Below are positions 37,436 through 50,200 of a stretch of 64,000 nt of DNA, one piece after another. Position numbers and translations under genes: made by a program. The stretch is from Anopheles merus. Lineage: Eukaryota > Arthropoda > Insecta > Diptera > Culicidae. Numbering within the stretch: the stretch's first letter is position 1; every line of letters begins with the position of its first letter. Below the pieces are notes generated by a model. It was not told where the DNA came from and searched no databases. It saw nothing but the letters and a program-made list of their open reading frames with translations. The stretch covers positions 20,696,389 through 20,760,388 of the forward strand of contig NC_054084.1 in NCBI RefSeq assembly GCF_017562075.2, in the 5' to 3' direction.

Positions 37436-38654
37436 TTCAGAATACTAAAGAGTGTCTTACTGTTTGGGGATCGCTTTGGGGGTTGATATTTGTGGTGAAT
37501 GGTTTAAAGATCCTTGAAAGTTCTAAGATCGAGTAATTTTGGCCATCCAGAGAAATACGAGATAACGCAATATCAAAAACGCACTCAAGGTGAAACTAGT
37601 GCCGATTCCATCCTGGTTTGAAATATGTTCTGAAGTAGAGCAGGAAATGAATTCATTATAACTGGAGGCACTGGAACAGATACTGAATTTATACGGAAAG
37701 CTGCAAATATCCTAGCGGTTCTTGGTCTGGGACTAGAATCAACACTCTATTGGTTTAGTAAAACAGTTCCAGGTACTACTTGCAGGAGATGATACTGAAT
37801 TTATCCCAATCCTGGAGCCGATTTAGAGTTGCACCTCTTTCGGAAAGAAACTGTTCGTGATCATGTTTTATCCCTGGAAAATGGATTTAGCCTTCAATAT
37901 CATATTTAAGATATTCCTCTCCAGTCTGCTAAGGACTTTAGCTCCAAACTAGAGATTTCGGCTAGGATATCTCAGGTTTTGACTCTATATCAGGAGCCGT
38001 CTGGAATTGTCTGGAATTGTATAAAATGATCGGAATCTGCTGAATTGTCTGATTGTCAAGAATTATCAGAATTACGAACGATTACAAACGGTACCTACCT
38101 ACCAGAACTGATTCCGATTTTATTTTAGCCATCCGGAACCAGTTCCTTTTTGTGTCAATTTGATATAACTCTATTTCAAACCGAACTGAACATCTGATAC
38201 CGACTTCTGTGTCTGAAACTGTTCCATAAACGATATGTGCCAAGTGACGGATACAATTTGCTCCGAAAATACTGAAACAAGAAAGAACAGGAGTATATTC
38301 TTAAATTGTTTCAAATTGTGTGGCAACATTTTTTTTTAAATCTACAAACATTTTTTTAAAATCCTAAGAACCTCCCACTGTGCAACGAACGAATTGTGTA
38401 GTGCGCTCCGTAGCGGCAATTAACCAAACTACGCAAACGTCAACCAGCCAGGTTAGCTCACAGGCAGCTTTGTTTACATACATTTTCACACCGAGGGATT
38501 ATTTCGGGAGCACTGGTTGTGTGTGTTGTCGGTGCAGAGCAGAAAAAAAAGTTTAGCTTCTTTTCACGCACGGTGGAAACGTAAATAAACGCAGCGAGAA
38601 CGAAAACGAAACACAAAAGCCCCACTAAAAAACCTAGCTCGAGCCCGCATCGCG
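37436..38654. other. Intergenic between the SLC6 gene and morgue
   Basis: AT-rich, with no gene recognised. The right end (about 38.4-38.65 kb) should hold the morgue promoter and 5' untranslated region, but no clear core-promoter motif could be assigned. Confidence 0.45.
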
Positions 38655-40136
38655 ATGGCTGCCGGCTGCAGCAAATCCTTCACCTCCAAGTACGAGGAAG
38701 AAAAGTACTACGATCTGGAGTATGAGGAGTTTTGCAAGAGCTTTGCATTTTCCGTAAGTATCTTTGCTTTGTTGTCCGACTGTTGTGGTCCGACTTACCC
38801 GCTAGAGAGAAATTGGCAGCCTTCGTTCGTGTTTGCGTAATCAATCCTTTGGTTTCGGTTTGCTTTCGCTCCCGCGCTTGGTCTCATCACTGGGCAGAAC
38901 TCATCGACCTGTTGGATTTGCAACGGGTACTACGGGCCGAACTATGAGGAACCGCTGTGCGGCACGTGCCATTCGTTCATCTTTCCCAACCACCCGCAAG
39001 ACGAGGCGGAGGGCATGGTCACGGAGGTGTCGGACGACGAAGATTCGGGCAACGACGAGCCGCCCGAGAATGGGTCGGAAGCGAAGGACCGTTCCGACGG
39101 CGATCCGGACTACGACGATCTGGATCGACCGCGACCGTCGGCACCGCGCAACGTGAACCAGTATCTGGAGATGCTGTCCCAGCCGCGCGAAGCGGACGAC
39201 GAATCGCAGCGCCAAATCTGCGCCCTGCCGGTCGAGGTGCTGCTGTCGATCTTCTCCTACCTGGACGATCTGTCCCTGTGGAACGCGAGCGAGGTGTGCA
39301 AGCAGTGGAAGCGGATACTGGAGGTGCACATCCCGCAGCAGATGTGGAAAAAGTACACCAAGGAGCGGTGGCCACTGTTTCAGCAGATCTCGACCATTCC
39401 CAACTGGCTGCATGTAGGTGGCTCGCGGGTACCAAGGGTTCAGGGAAGGATGAAAATGATGCCCTTTTTTTCCTTCATCCACAGATGTACGGTGCACTGA
39501 TGAACTCCTGCTTCTGCCGCACCTGCTTGATACACATGGCGCACAAGGCGCCGATGCGTGGCCGGGTCAACCATATCCGCGCGAACCGGCTCCGCAACGA
39601 CATACGGTCGCTCGATCTGGACGCGACCGAGGGCATCGATGCGGTGGCGCTCGACAATCAACTGTTTCACTGGCAGGCATCGATCCTGGGCCCGGCCGGC
39701 AGTCCGTACGAGGGCGGGAAGTTTTTCCTGTACATCGTCATACCCTGCTCGTACCCGATGCTGCCGCCCCAGGTGCGGTTTCTCACCAAAATCGTACACC
39801 CGAACGTATCGCGCCACGGGGACGTCGGGATCGATATCATCCAGCACAACTGGTCGCTGGCACTGACCATTTCGAAGCTGCTGCTGTCGGTGCAGAGTCT
39901 GCTGACCGATCCCTTCACACAGGTAGGATGAAATGAAGGCAAAATGGGTCGGACACTGTATTGATCGTTGTTGTTTTGTTTGTCCTTTTTTTTTTTGGGG
40001 GGGATAGATTTGCATGGAACCCGAGCTTGGCCGGATGTACGAGAACGATAGACCGAAGTTTGAAGCACTCGCACGCCGCTGGACGTGGAAGTATGCCATG
40101 TACGAGGTGTTACCACCGGTCGATGGATTCATATAG
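38655..40136 (+). CDS. morgue: F-box / E2-variant protein Morgue
   Basis: Ubiquitin-system protein linked in Drosophila to turnover of the DIAP1 apoptosis inhibitor. Exons are 38655-38753, 38898-39413, 39485-39922 and 40008-40136, all in phase 0, giving 393 residues. Near the N-terminus, Cys38, Cys41, Cys54 and Cys57 (CWIC...CGTC) form a zinc-ribbon-like pair. An acidic linker rich in Asp/Glu follows. The F-box spans about residues 140-180 (ICALPVEVLLSIFSYLDDL), the usual Skp1-binding site. The ubiquitin-conjugating fold covers about 240-390, with HPNVS and the W-x-LALTISKLLLSVQSLLTDP region intact. The position equivalent to the catalytic Cys is Gly320 (GGG at 39827-39829), so it is an E2 variant that should not carry ubiquitin itself. 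This domain order is distinctive for Morgue. Confidence 0.92.
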
Positions 40137-40884
40137 ACACGCCAATTGGAGGGAGAGAAGCGCCGAAGCACTCCCATACTAGACTATCACTATCTTACAC
40201 TACTGTACAGTTGTATACCCCTGTCTAACTTAATCCCTAGGTGTAATTTTAGGTTACTTTACATGCGTGTTGTGCTTTATCGAAACCGGCCACCGCTTTC
40301 GATGTGATGATAATTGGACAGTCAGGAATTGTTTTCTGAGCGAAACAGTAGGACAACTTTGCGAGCACTGAAGCTCAGTTTTGGCTCATTTTCATCCTTA
40401 TTAAGACTTAGTTTAGTGTAGTGTATGTGAAAATGGCTGTACGGTATGGTCATAACTGAATAATAAGCAGATCTTGAAACCCCCTTCTTTTGCCATATTT
40501 AAAATAGGTTAAGCTCCCTTCGTCGCAATACCGTGGAAAATGCTCTTACTTTCCCTTAAAACGTATTTAATGTCCATGACCAAACTAAACCTCCCCACAG
40601 GTCCAACTCAATTCTGTTTGGTAAACCACATAAGCACAAAAACTTGATCCTCAAACGGAGAGCATTATGTATAATGGAAGGACTACCATTGTGAAGTACC
40701 GTTACAGTGGCAGGGAAAATGCAGTCATTTGAAGGTAAAAGAATGTGTGTTGAGCCTGAGAGGAGCGGGCGGGAAACATCACATTGATTAGAGTTACAAT
40801 AATTTCGATCATTAGATGTATTAGAAGCCCATTTTGGAAGAATTCCCAATTAAAATGCGCAACTTGTAGTGTGCATTTTTTGAT

Positions 40885-40890
40885 AATAAA
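40885..40890 (+). terminator. morgue: Candidate poly(A) signal of morgue
   Basis: This AATAAA lies about 750 bp beyond the stop codon at 40136. A variant ATTAAA-like sequence occurs slightly earlier. The assignment is weak. Confidence 0.35.
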
Positions 40891-41010
40891 TAGATCTAGG
40901 AAAGTCCAATATCTCTCTCATATACATACAACCAATTCCATAACGTGCCATCAAGGGAGAGCAAGAATCTCGATCGGAAAGCCCAGCATTGTTACATCGA
41001 TGATTTTGAA

Positions 41011-41020
41011 TTTATTTATT
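41011..41020 (-). terminator. SLC17A9: Candidate poly(A) signal of the SLC17 transporter
   Basis: TTTATTTATT on the plus strand gives two overlapping AATAAA signals on the minus strand, about 520 bp beyond the stop codon. The signal faces the morgue signal only about 120 bp away. Confidence 0.4.
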
Positions 41021-41535
41021 TTTTCTCTATCTTTTTTTATATATTTTGTGAATTTTTTTTCTTTCTCTCTCTCTCTATCTCTCTAGCTCTCTTTGACAGT
41101 ATCTAACAGTAACTTCGTCCACAGCATTCGTTAGCTACCTCGGGTCAGCTTTCACTCCCATCGTCCGCACAGTCTCTTACGAGGAATTACAAAGGGAATG
41201 AAAAGATTGTGTTTGTGTTTTGATCCAGTCCAATCGGTATTAATATCGTTCGATGGGCCTGGTTGGATACAGTTTTTTGAAAAAAAAGGGGTGGAATAAG
41301 GGGGGAAGGTGGTTGAGTGTTAAAAACGAGCTAGAAGGGAATAAGACCGTTTGTACATCTAGTGTTTAGAGTATGCGGAAAGTAGTATTGGGGGCTTTGT
41401 TTTCGCGTGTTTCGCCTTTCCTCCTTCCTTCCTTCATTAATCTAGATTTGGTTTTTGGCTACCCGGTTAGCTTACCCAAACACACACACACGCGCGCACC
41501 ATCTTGGGTGTGTGGGGGGGATTAAAAACTGAAAC

Positions 41536-43061
41536 TTAAACGATCGTTTCCGCCGACCCAAACACGGTAAAGATAAGCCACCCGAACGTGTTGATGGCGG
41601 CGGCCGTACTGAACACGGCCGACCACGACTGCGTCAGTTCGAGTATGTGGCCGGCCAGGTAGACGCCGAGAAAGCCCGGTATTGCACCGACCGTGTTCAT
41701 CAGCCCGAACACGCTGCCCGAGTGGCTCGGGGCCAGATCCTGCGGGTTCACCGTCACTGCATTGTTGTGCAATCCCGAGAGGCCTACCCGAACCCGGGGA
41801 AGAGGATATGTGAAAATATTGAGTGCAAAAAGCAACGGGGAACGGGACTGACTTACCGATAATAATTGACATGCAGGTAAGTGCCATGTTGAAATCCTGC
41901 GTGCGGCACATTAGAAACAGGGCACAGTTCTGCCCCAAGAAGCATAAGCTCTGGACTAGTTTGCGGATGCGCGTCAGGGACCACTGTTTCGCGAGCAGAT
42001 GCTCCGTGAGCAGCTTGCCGATGAAGGTGACCGGTGGAAGCGCTAACCAGGGGATCATGTTGACCACCCAACCCTGTCGCCAAAAGGGTAAAGAAGATCG
42101 TTAAGCACACAATAAACCAAGGCTCCGTTCGCATTCACTTACCTTAGCGTGGGGGAAATTCTCGTGAAAGTACGTCGGCAGCCACGACAGCAGCACGAAG
42201 AAACAGTTCATCTCGCAAGCGTGCGCCAGCACGCAAGCCCAGAAGCTGCTGCGCTCGAACAGCCGCAACCATGGCACGGTGTCCGGCGTGCCGAGCTTCG
42301 TGTACATCCGGCTCGGCATCGAAATGTTAATAATCCTGCTCCGATCCGATGCCATCGTGTAGTAGCGCAGGAAGAGCGTCCACGAGAGACCCAAAAACCC
42401 AATCACCCGGAACGCCGTCGGCCAGCCGAAGTAGTCGAGCAGAAACGAACCCACAATGCCGGTCAGCAGCGTCCCGAGTGCCGAACCGGACGTGAGTATG
42501 CTGAAAAAGCTGGCCCGCTCGCACGCGCTCAAGTTCTGGCTGGTGATGCTGATCATGCTCGGGAAGTGGACGCCCTGGCAGGCACCGTTGATGATCCGCA
42601 CGGTCACGATGAACGGGATCGAGTAGGAGGCAAACAGCGTCGACGAGGTGATGATGTTCGGCATCCAGAAGGTGATCAGCGACCAACCGATCGCCGCCAG
42701 CAGTATCACCTTCTGGCCGCCGAACTTGTCGCTCAGGTAGCCGCCGAGCACCTGGGTCAGTGTGTAGCCCCAGAAGAACGAGCTCAGCACCGTGCCGGAG
42801 TCGGTTTTGCTCCACTTGCGCTCCGCTGCGACGGCCGGCACGAGCAGCGGCATGGTGGTGCGGGTCGAGTACAGCATGCAGGTGCCGGTCAGCAGCGTCA
42901 GGAACCAGGTACGCTTCTCATTTCTGCAAATAGACCCCCGCCGGGGGCATTAGTTACTTCCGTTACCAGGTGTATGCATCGCCTCGTACCTACCTCGTCC
43001 ATATACTTTGGCCATCGTTCAGATCGCGCAGAAAGGAATACTTGAGCTTTTCTTCCATCAT
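41536..43061 (-). CDS. SLC17A9: SLC17A9-type vesicular nucleotide transporter
   Basis: Major-facilitator anion transporter of the SLC17 family, predicted to load ATP or other nucleotides into secretory vesicles. Minus-strand exons are 43061-42994, 42923-42143, 42073-41857 and 41783-41536; the junctions keep frame and give 437 residues, the same size as human SLC17A9. The N-terminus is short and cytoplasmic (MMEEKLKYSFLRDL). Recognisable blocks are GYTLTQVLGGYLSDKFGG in TM2, the GACQGVHFPS block, GTLLTGIVGSFLLDYFGW, FFVLLSWLPTYF, and NPQDLAPSHSGSVFGLMNT near the C-terminus, all characteristic of this subfamily. Twelve membrane segments are expected. A second in-frame ATG immediately follows the first, so the start is uncertain by one residue. 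The substrate is inferred from family membership only. Confidence 0.88.
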
Positions 43062-43898
43062 TTAAGCTGCTGCCGCCGGTTCCGCGGTTCCGGTTCCCCA
43101 CGGTATCGCGGACGCCTCGCACACTCGTTGCCCGCGCTGACGTGGTGCAGGAGTGGGGTTGGGAATGGGGCTAACTTTAACGTTAGCAAAAAATTAAGAG
43201 AGCGTTTGCCTCAGTCGCACACACACACGGCCACGGACGACTAGTTGCGGGGAAATCGACACGGTATTTGCATGTTGACGGAAGGTGCTGTGTATCGGAG
43301 GTGCCGTTCTCTGTCCGCGGGGCGCTCTCGCTGTGATATGAAAGTGTTAAAGAATGTTTTCGTTTTTACAATTTTTCTATCGCAGAAACCCGATGCGACG
43401 GGGTATACCCGAATGGTGGGAGATCGATGTAAATAAACAAGTCGATGACAGTTCTCATCATGGTGCTGGTGGCGCTCTCTGTAGTGTTTTGAGGAAAGCA
43501 GAGCAGAGCTGTCAATACCGGGAAAGCTTCTTTGAAAAGACTGATTGAAGGGCAATGGACAATTTGTGCAATTTGTTTAATGTTTAATGAATTTTTTTAG
43601 TACAAACTACTGGTTTTAGATAATATAGTCATTCCTCGAGTTGCGCGACACTCGAGTTATGCGAATTTGGTTAAGTGAATTTTTAGTTTTTACAACTCAT
43701 ATGTCAAATTGGTACAATTTCCTCCAACAATTGCCAAATTCAAAATACAGTCTGAATTTCGATTCCCTGCTAACATTTGCTTTTTAGTTAGCACATTTTT
43801 CCATACAAAAATTCTGACATTTATTCTCGGAAAGCCATAAGATTTTTCTAAATTTGTCGAAAATCCCGTTTTTCCAAACAAACGCATGCTTTTTAATT
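43062..43898. other. 5' flank of the SLC17 gene
   Basis: Holds the promoter side of the minus-strand transporter gene. No TATA box or further gene was recognised. Confidence 0.45.
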
Positions 43899-44097
43899 GC
43901 GCAACATAACAACTGACAGCTGCCAAACACATCACAAAACGCTTGTTAAAGGAGGTGTTTCATTAACTGTCGGTCATCGCAGTAGGTTGGTAGCATTTCA
44001 ACGAGAAATGAGCAGCCTACTAAGGATATTCAAAACATGGTATCGGCAATAAAGCGTTTTCTGAAGCGTTTGGCAACTGTTAGTTGTTATGTTGCGC
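43899..44097. mobile_element. 199-bp hairpin element
   Basis: The ends are perfect inverted repeats GCGCAACATAACAACT (43899-43914 and 44082-44097). The arms continue as imperfect complements through TGCCAAAC/GTTTGGCA and AAAACGCTT/AAGCGTTTT to about 46 bp. The middle is unpaired. No target duplication is seen. It is a small foldback or MITE-like element. Confidence 0.75.
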
Positions 44098-46799
44098 TCC
44101 GTGTTATGCTGTGTGGAGTTCTGCGGTAAATTGCAGTTTTGCTAAAAGTTTGAAATCGCTAAATACACAGAATTACTCAAATTTTCTTCACGAAATGTAG
44201 GAAATACCTAATAATTAACATTAAATTATTAAATTTAATCATAAATAACTTTTTAAAAAAAGACTATTATGAAAACTCATGGGAAAGTTACAAATGTCAG
44301 AAAGTTATTTGAAAAAAAAAAAATATAAATCATTTCTTTGAGCTTAAGTGTACAATTATATGATCAAGCGTCAAGCGCTTGTATAAAATCGCAATTTTCA
44401 ACAGCCGTAAGCGTGTTGCTGGATTTTCCAAGAAACAATACCCATCCATTGTTGCATTTTAGTTACTTGCAGTAAACGATCATTCTCGGTTACCTAATTG
44501 CTCTCAATTATCGGCCTCTTTCGTCATTTGAATTTAATTAAAACTCACAATTAAAACTAATAATTCATACACACTCACCTCACAAGCACTATAGTTCACG
44601 CACCGCATGTAAAAGCGATTAATTCTGCTCAGTTTTGCCAGACAGCCGTGCTAGGCGCCTCGTGTCACTCAATTTAGCGGACCTTTGTTTCCTGTAATTC
44701 GATTGAATGGTAATAATAATTTCAATCAAATCGAAACAACCCCCGCACCCACCACGTGGCTCCCGGTTAAAAGCAGACCACCCGGGTGCCACCCCGGGCG
44801 GAAGGCAAAGAAACGAAAAAAAGAGACAAAAAGCTGTGGCGGAAAAATCAACTGACCAACGTGTGGTTCAGTGGTTTTGTTTGCGTTAACGCATGGCTGC
44901 AGCCTGTCCACGGACAATGGATTGTGTTGAGTGCGCACGAAAAGCGTATTTATGGCTTGGTGGGGGGAAAGCTACTCCTATGAGGGTGGTGAGTGCATCC
45001 CACAGCACTCTGTAGGTGTCACATTCGGAATTGATGGAAATGCATCACGATGCAGCCCCGACAAAGCATAGCACATACCGGTCATGCTTTTGAGTTCATA
45101 ACATATTTGTTGATGGTCTGCCCTTTTCCCGCAATTGCCTTGATGGGGACGCCGAGGCGGGACGGTGGGATGGAGGGTTGATTTATGAACGGATCGTTTG
45201 TCAGGGCAGATCCCCGTCAGCACTGATAGTGGGACATGTTTTGGTGGCCGGACAGAGAGATTGCATACATTCCAGGCGGGAGGAACAGGAAGGAAAGTTT
45301 GTGTGTGCATAGATAAACTTTAGCCCATTGACTAGTGCATCCGTGCAGGAAACGTGCAGGATCCGGTAGATTGTGCGTGTGTCCTGCAGTGTTTTCCCCG
45401 GGTGGCTCGGTGGCTCCGTGGTGACCATTCCGAGGCGACTGAAGTGAAGACTGACAGCATCCAAACGCTGTCGACAAATGGCGAACAAACACAGCCAGAC
45501 GTTGAACCAGCGTTATGCGGTGTGGGAAAATGGATTGACACTTATTTACTTTCGGTCAGCGGTCAGGCAAGTGCAGGGCCAACAGTCTTCTCACCTTCTG
45601 ACACTGTGCCCCATTTTACTTCCCAAAAGTTTGCCCAAAAAGAAGATCCTTCTCAGCTCAGCCTCCCCGGGCAGGGTTTGGTTTGCTTAAAAGGGCACGC
45701 AGCGGCAGTAGCAGCAGCACCAGCCGGGAGTGTCTCCCATTAATTTGTTACAAATTCCATTTGTCGGCAGAAGGTGTTGTTGCATGATAATTTATGATTA
45801 CGTGCGACACGGTGACGCCGGCTTCCCAGAGAACGACTCGACCGAGAGGAAGAGAGAGAGAGAGAGAGCAACGCTTTGCACTTACTTTTTGGACCTCTGG
45901 AATGCTGTTCCCAATCTGTTCCATGGTTCCAAAACAGTGGAAAACCCCTCCTTGCACTGTCCTCTTGGTATTCGTTTTCTTCCCGCGCTGGGATTAGAAT
46001 CCAAGTGCGCTGAAAACGGGAGCAGACAGGAGTGGGGAGTGAGTTTCAGAGGACTTTTCGTGCTCCCACCGGGGGATGGGAGCTGTCCTCGACCCCTCGT
46101 TCGGGTGGATGATTTATTAGGCGCAGAAATTTGCAGCACAAATGAAACAGAGATTAGCCAACCGGAGCTAAAATTGTTGCCATGTAGGCACGTTTGCCGA
46201 AACTGGGCACGAAACTGGGGTTTTGCGCGAAAGTTTTTTGCACTGTTGTCCAAAAAACATTGTTCATGCTGGTGTTTTAGTTTTTTCTCCATAGCAATAT
46301 GGGGGAAATTTTAGGACAGCGAATAAGCAGAAGGGGGGAGGGGGGGAGTTTCAAAATTTTACAAATCGAATTTTTACGATTGCTTTATCGTCGTCTGCAC
46401 GTGATGGGGATAGCATATTGCTTTGCTTTTTTATCTCCATGAATGCGATTTTATTACATTGTTAGTATTTTTGACAAAAAATTAAACTTATTATGTAATT
46501 TAAGTGCTAAATTAAGTTAAATTAATGTACGATTGGTTAAAGCAGAATCCACTGGCTTCTCAGTGCAGTGCCAATGGAACTTCTGTGCTTGAAACAAAAT
46601 AGACAATTACAGTCACTTGAGGTTTCTTAAGATACAAAGGAACGTAGGTTTAAATTGCACTAAAGTTGGTATTCAAAATTGATGACATAAGATCATACAT
46701 GATCGCAATAAGATGAATTTTCAGGAGCAAACTAAAAAGAAGATAATTTTTTTTTTAATTTAATTATTGATAAATTTTTGATAATTGATCTATGATTGA
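44098..46799. other. Intergenic, no gene recognised
   Basis: Open frames of up to 194 codons (for example at 45730-46314) lack family resemblance, conserved motifs and plausible splice continuation, and include low-complexity runs. I treat them as chance. The minus strand near 44.58 kb has a good donor-like GAG/GTGAGTGTG, which could belong to an untranslated exon, but no partner was found. Confidence 0.45.
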
Positions 46800-47022
46800 T
46801 TGATTGATTGATTGGTTTATTAACCAATTAATTATTTATTAATATTGATTTATAAATGTATTTATTAGTTTATTAATTTGTGTATTTATTTATTTATGTA
46901 TTTTTGTATGAATTTATTTTTTTATTTATTGACTTATGTATTTATTTATTTATTAATTTATTTATATATTTATTCATTCATTTTTAATTTTTTTCAATTT
47001 ATTAATTTATTTATTTATTAAT

Positions 47023-47061
<39 letters not shown>

Positions 47062-47078
47062 CTTATTTATTTATATAT

Positions 47079-47133
<55 letters not shown>

Positions 47134-47172
47134 TACAATTATTTATTTATTTATATATTTATTTATTTATAT

Positions 47173-47219
<47 letters not shown>

Positions 47220-47283
47220 TATATTTATTCATTAATTTTAATTTTTTTTAATTTATTTATTTATTTATTTATCTATTTATTAG
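46800..47283. repeat. (ATTT)n low-complexity array
   Basis: Almost 480 bp of ATTT/TTTA units with small interruptions (ATATTT, AATTT and TGTATTT). A segment with TATTCATT and AATTTTTTT occurs twice, near 46965-46995 and 47222-47250, suggesting internal duplication. Confidence 0.9.
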
Positions 47284-50200
47284 ATAAACAAGTACTGACA
47301 AAGCAGAATCTTTAATCATAGAAAAAAATGATTCTAAAAACCGTTCTAAAACACTATTATGAATAAACTTTTGTTAAGAATGAGGTTAACATTCAACAGA
47401 ATATTTTCATCTAACCACGCTGTCCGAGGACACTGATAGAAGCAACACGAGTAGAGAACATAAGTTTGAGGAAAAACAAAAAAAAAACAAAAAACAAAAA
47501 CATTGTATTATCTGGAAACATGTATGTGATTGAATCAGTTTTTAGCGATTTTTTTTAATCATTTGTGATATTTTGCCAAGTAGTTAACATTATCTGCTTT
47601 TCCACATTTATTCAAAATTAAAGATAGTGCTTCAGGACGACAGCTTTAAAAGGTCAAACGTAAAACGAGGTTGAAATTGTACTTAAAACAGCATGAATGT
47701 TACAAAATGTTAAATTTATAGCAGCATCTCCTATGTTGGTTATTACTACGAATATTTGATTATAAAATGGATAAAAGTTTCAAATAAAATGAATAAATCT
47801 TTTAGAAGAGATCATTTTGAAAAGTATAAAGACGCAATACATAGTTACAAGTTTCAAACGGCAACTTTGAGCCTGCTGTAAGGTCTTATCATATGGTGTC
47901 TATAAAATTGCCAATAATGCTTTAAGCCATAAAGTAGATTTTAGCTGTCCTAAACCGGCATAAAATCCCTCTCCAACAACTTCACTGCGGTGAAATCCGG
48001 TTCCAAGTAAAATTGAATTTATTTGATACACTACCTAACCTAAAACCTGCCACCTATTTGATAGACACAATTAATCCCCGTAATGACAGCTGCAGTTCAA
48101 CGAAACTGAGCGAAAAAAAAAAAACTACGCATCGCAGCACACAATCCACTAAGCCTCAATGCGAATCCATTAGAACCATTAAATAATCGTTAAACACCAC
48201 CTACGGAAGCGGTGGAAGTGAACCACAGGACTAAACCAAACTAAACGAATTGCAGCCAAAATGTGTGCAAAACAGCAACAAAAAAGGGAGATAATAATAT
48301 TCCCAGGAAAATCATTTGCGGCCTACAAATCGAAAAGCTTTTATCTACGGCTACAGTGGCCCTTTTGCACATACGCACCCAAACAAACTGCAACTGAGAA
48401 GCGATAACACGCAAAACACAAAAATACAAATTCTCCATTCATAGCCCATTCAAACACACACACTTTAAACACCATATACACAGAATAGACTTTTTGCACA
48501 TGGTGCAATGGTGGTTGCAAAACACATTATCAACCAATCCACCAAACCCATTCGCGCCGATACATACACAGGCCGCTGTTTTGCACCTTGCTTTGCTCCC
48601 TTTGGTTCGGATGCTGTCACACAAAAACACCTTTTCTAAAATGGTGACACCCCAACACCGAGCCCCCAGCAACAGCGAGCTATGTTGCTCCCAACACCGT
48701 GAAGTCAACAAATTAATTAATTTGAAAAGTCAAAAGTTTTCCCATTTTCTGCCCTGCGGTCCATGTATCATCATCATCATCAGCAGTAGCAGCAGCAGCA
48801 CCAGCTACACCATCCTGTTGTGCATGGTTACCATAGAAGAGAGTGAGGGAGAGAGCGCGCGTTCGTGTGTGAGCGAGAAAATATGGTACGCGTTCGGTAC
48901 GCGATCGCGGGATAATTTATGCGCTAGTTGACCTTTTTTTTTTTTGCTGTGCAGTTTGCATTTACGTTTTGCGCATTGTTTTCGTGCTCATTTTTCTGGG
49001 CTTGCGAGTTGCGCCTCCACCAGCTCCGGTGGAGAATGTTTTATTGGGAAAAATTGTAAATTACTTCCTCGTGCGATGGGGGAGGGAAGTTTGGATTAGC
49101 AATGGAAATGGGTTTGTGGGAGGATGTAAACTCAAATGAATAATTAAATGTTTGTTTTAACGAATGTGTTGAAGTTATTGCGGAAAAAGAAATGTTTCTA
49201 TGGCTGTCAACAAATAGAAGAAAATTTACTCTTTTTTAATACGCATTGTTACGTTGGCGTTTTCTTTCGAGTCATGAGAATGCAGTAATCCCGTTTTATC
49301 CAAAGCGTTGTTGACTCTTGGGTCTTGGGACTCGATAAAAACTCGCCACTCACAGCTTGCAAGCTTGTTTCATTGCCAGCGTCATCCTTAATGAGCTTGA
49401 TGTTCCTTATCTCTTATTTGTTATTTCCTCTGATGCCCCTTCCCACCATCTACGCGATAGGCCACCGCTCTATATTCCCACCCGGCCAACTCGATATGGG
49501 CAAAGTGACCCATTCCTTAAAGCAAGATCTATTAAGGAGAACAGGTCGATGCAAAGCCCGTTGCTAGGTTGCCATTTTCAGCTCGTTTTTGACAGTTTCA
49601 TGAAAAAGTGTTTACAAACAAACGGCTAATAGTTAACGCGCAAAAGTGGACGAATTTACTATTAGGAAGGTTATATTGGTTAAATTTCTTGCGGTCAATC
49701 ACTTCTGGAGAATAAAGGAGAAGTAATTGCAGTCTACTCTGTATTCAGAAACATTGATAACCTTTTTCATTGTTTGCCATTCCGTGACCACAAACCACTA
49801 CCGTTTGCAACGGTCCTGCTGGAAAAACGAAATGTTTAACATGTTCAACTGGGTTAAAGAAGTCCTTTTTACTTTCAATTGAACACTGAGAGTAAAATGA
49901 AACATCCAATCGACACACACTGGTACAATATGCATACCGTCATTTACTTATAACCCGGCTACGAATGATAAATGAGATCCTTGGATTGTATCAGTCATGT
50001 AACATTCTAATTGGATTCTAATTCTTCAAATATTCTAACAGGAATTGAATGTAAAATGCTGAACAAAACTTTCATTCACTCCATAGCAACGTCCATCGCT
50101 AAACATAAACAATGTTCACTTTAACTGTCAAAATTTTCCCATGGTTTTCTGTCAATTTACTCTAAGCGCTTCGACCTGTTCTCTTTCAAGGACCTTGCTT

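Noticed and set aside
41647..43045. Plus-strand open frame of 298 codons opposite the SLC17 gene
   Set aside because: It is a shadow of the minus-strand exons, rich in Arg/Gln/His, with no family match.
45730..46314. 194-codon open frame
   Set aside because: It contains a GA-repeat run and no recognisable domain, with no partner exons found.
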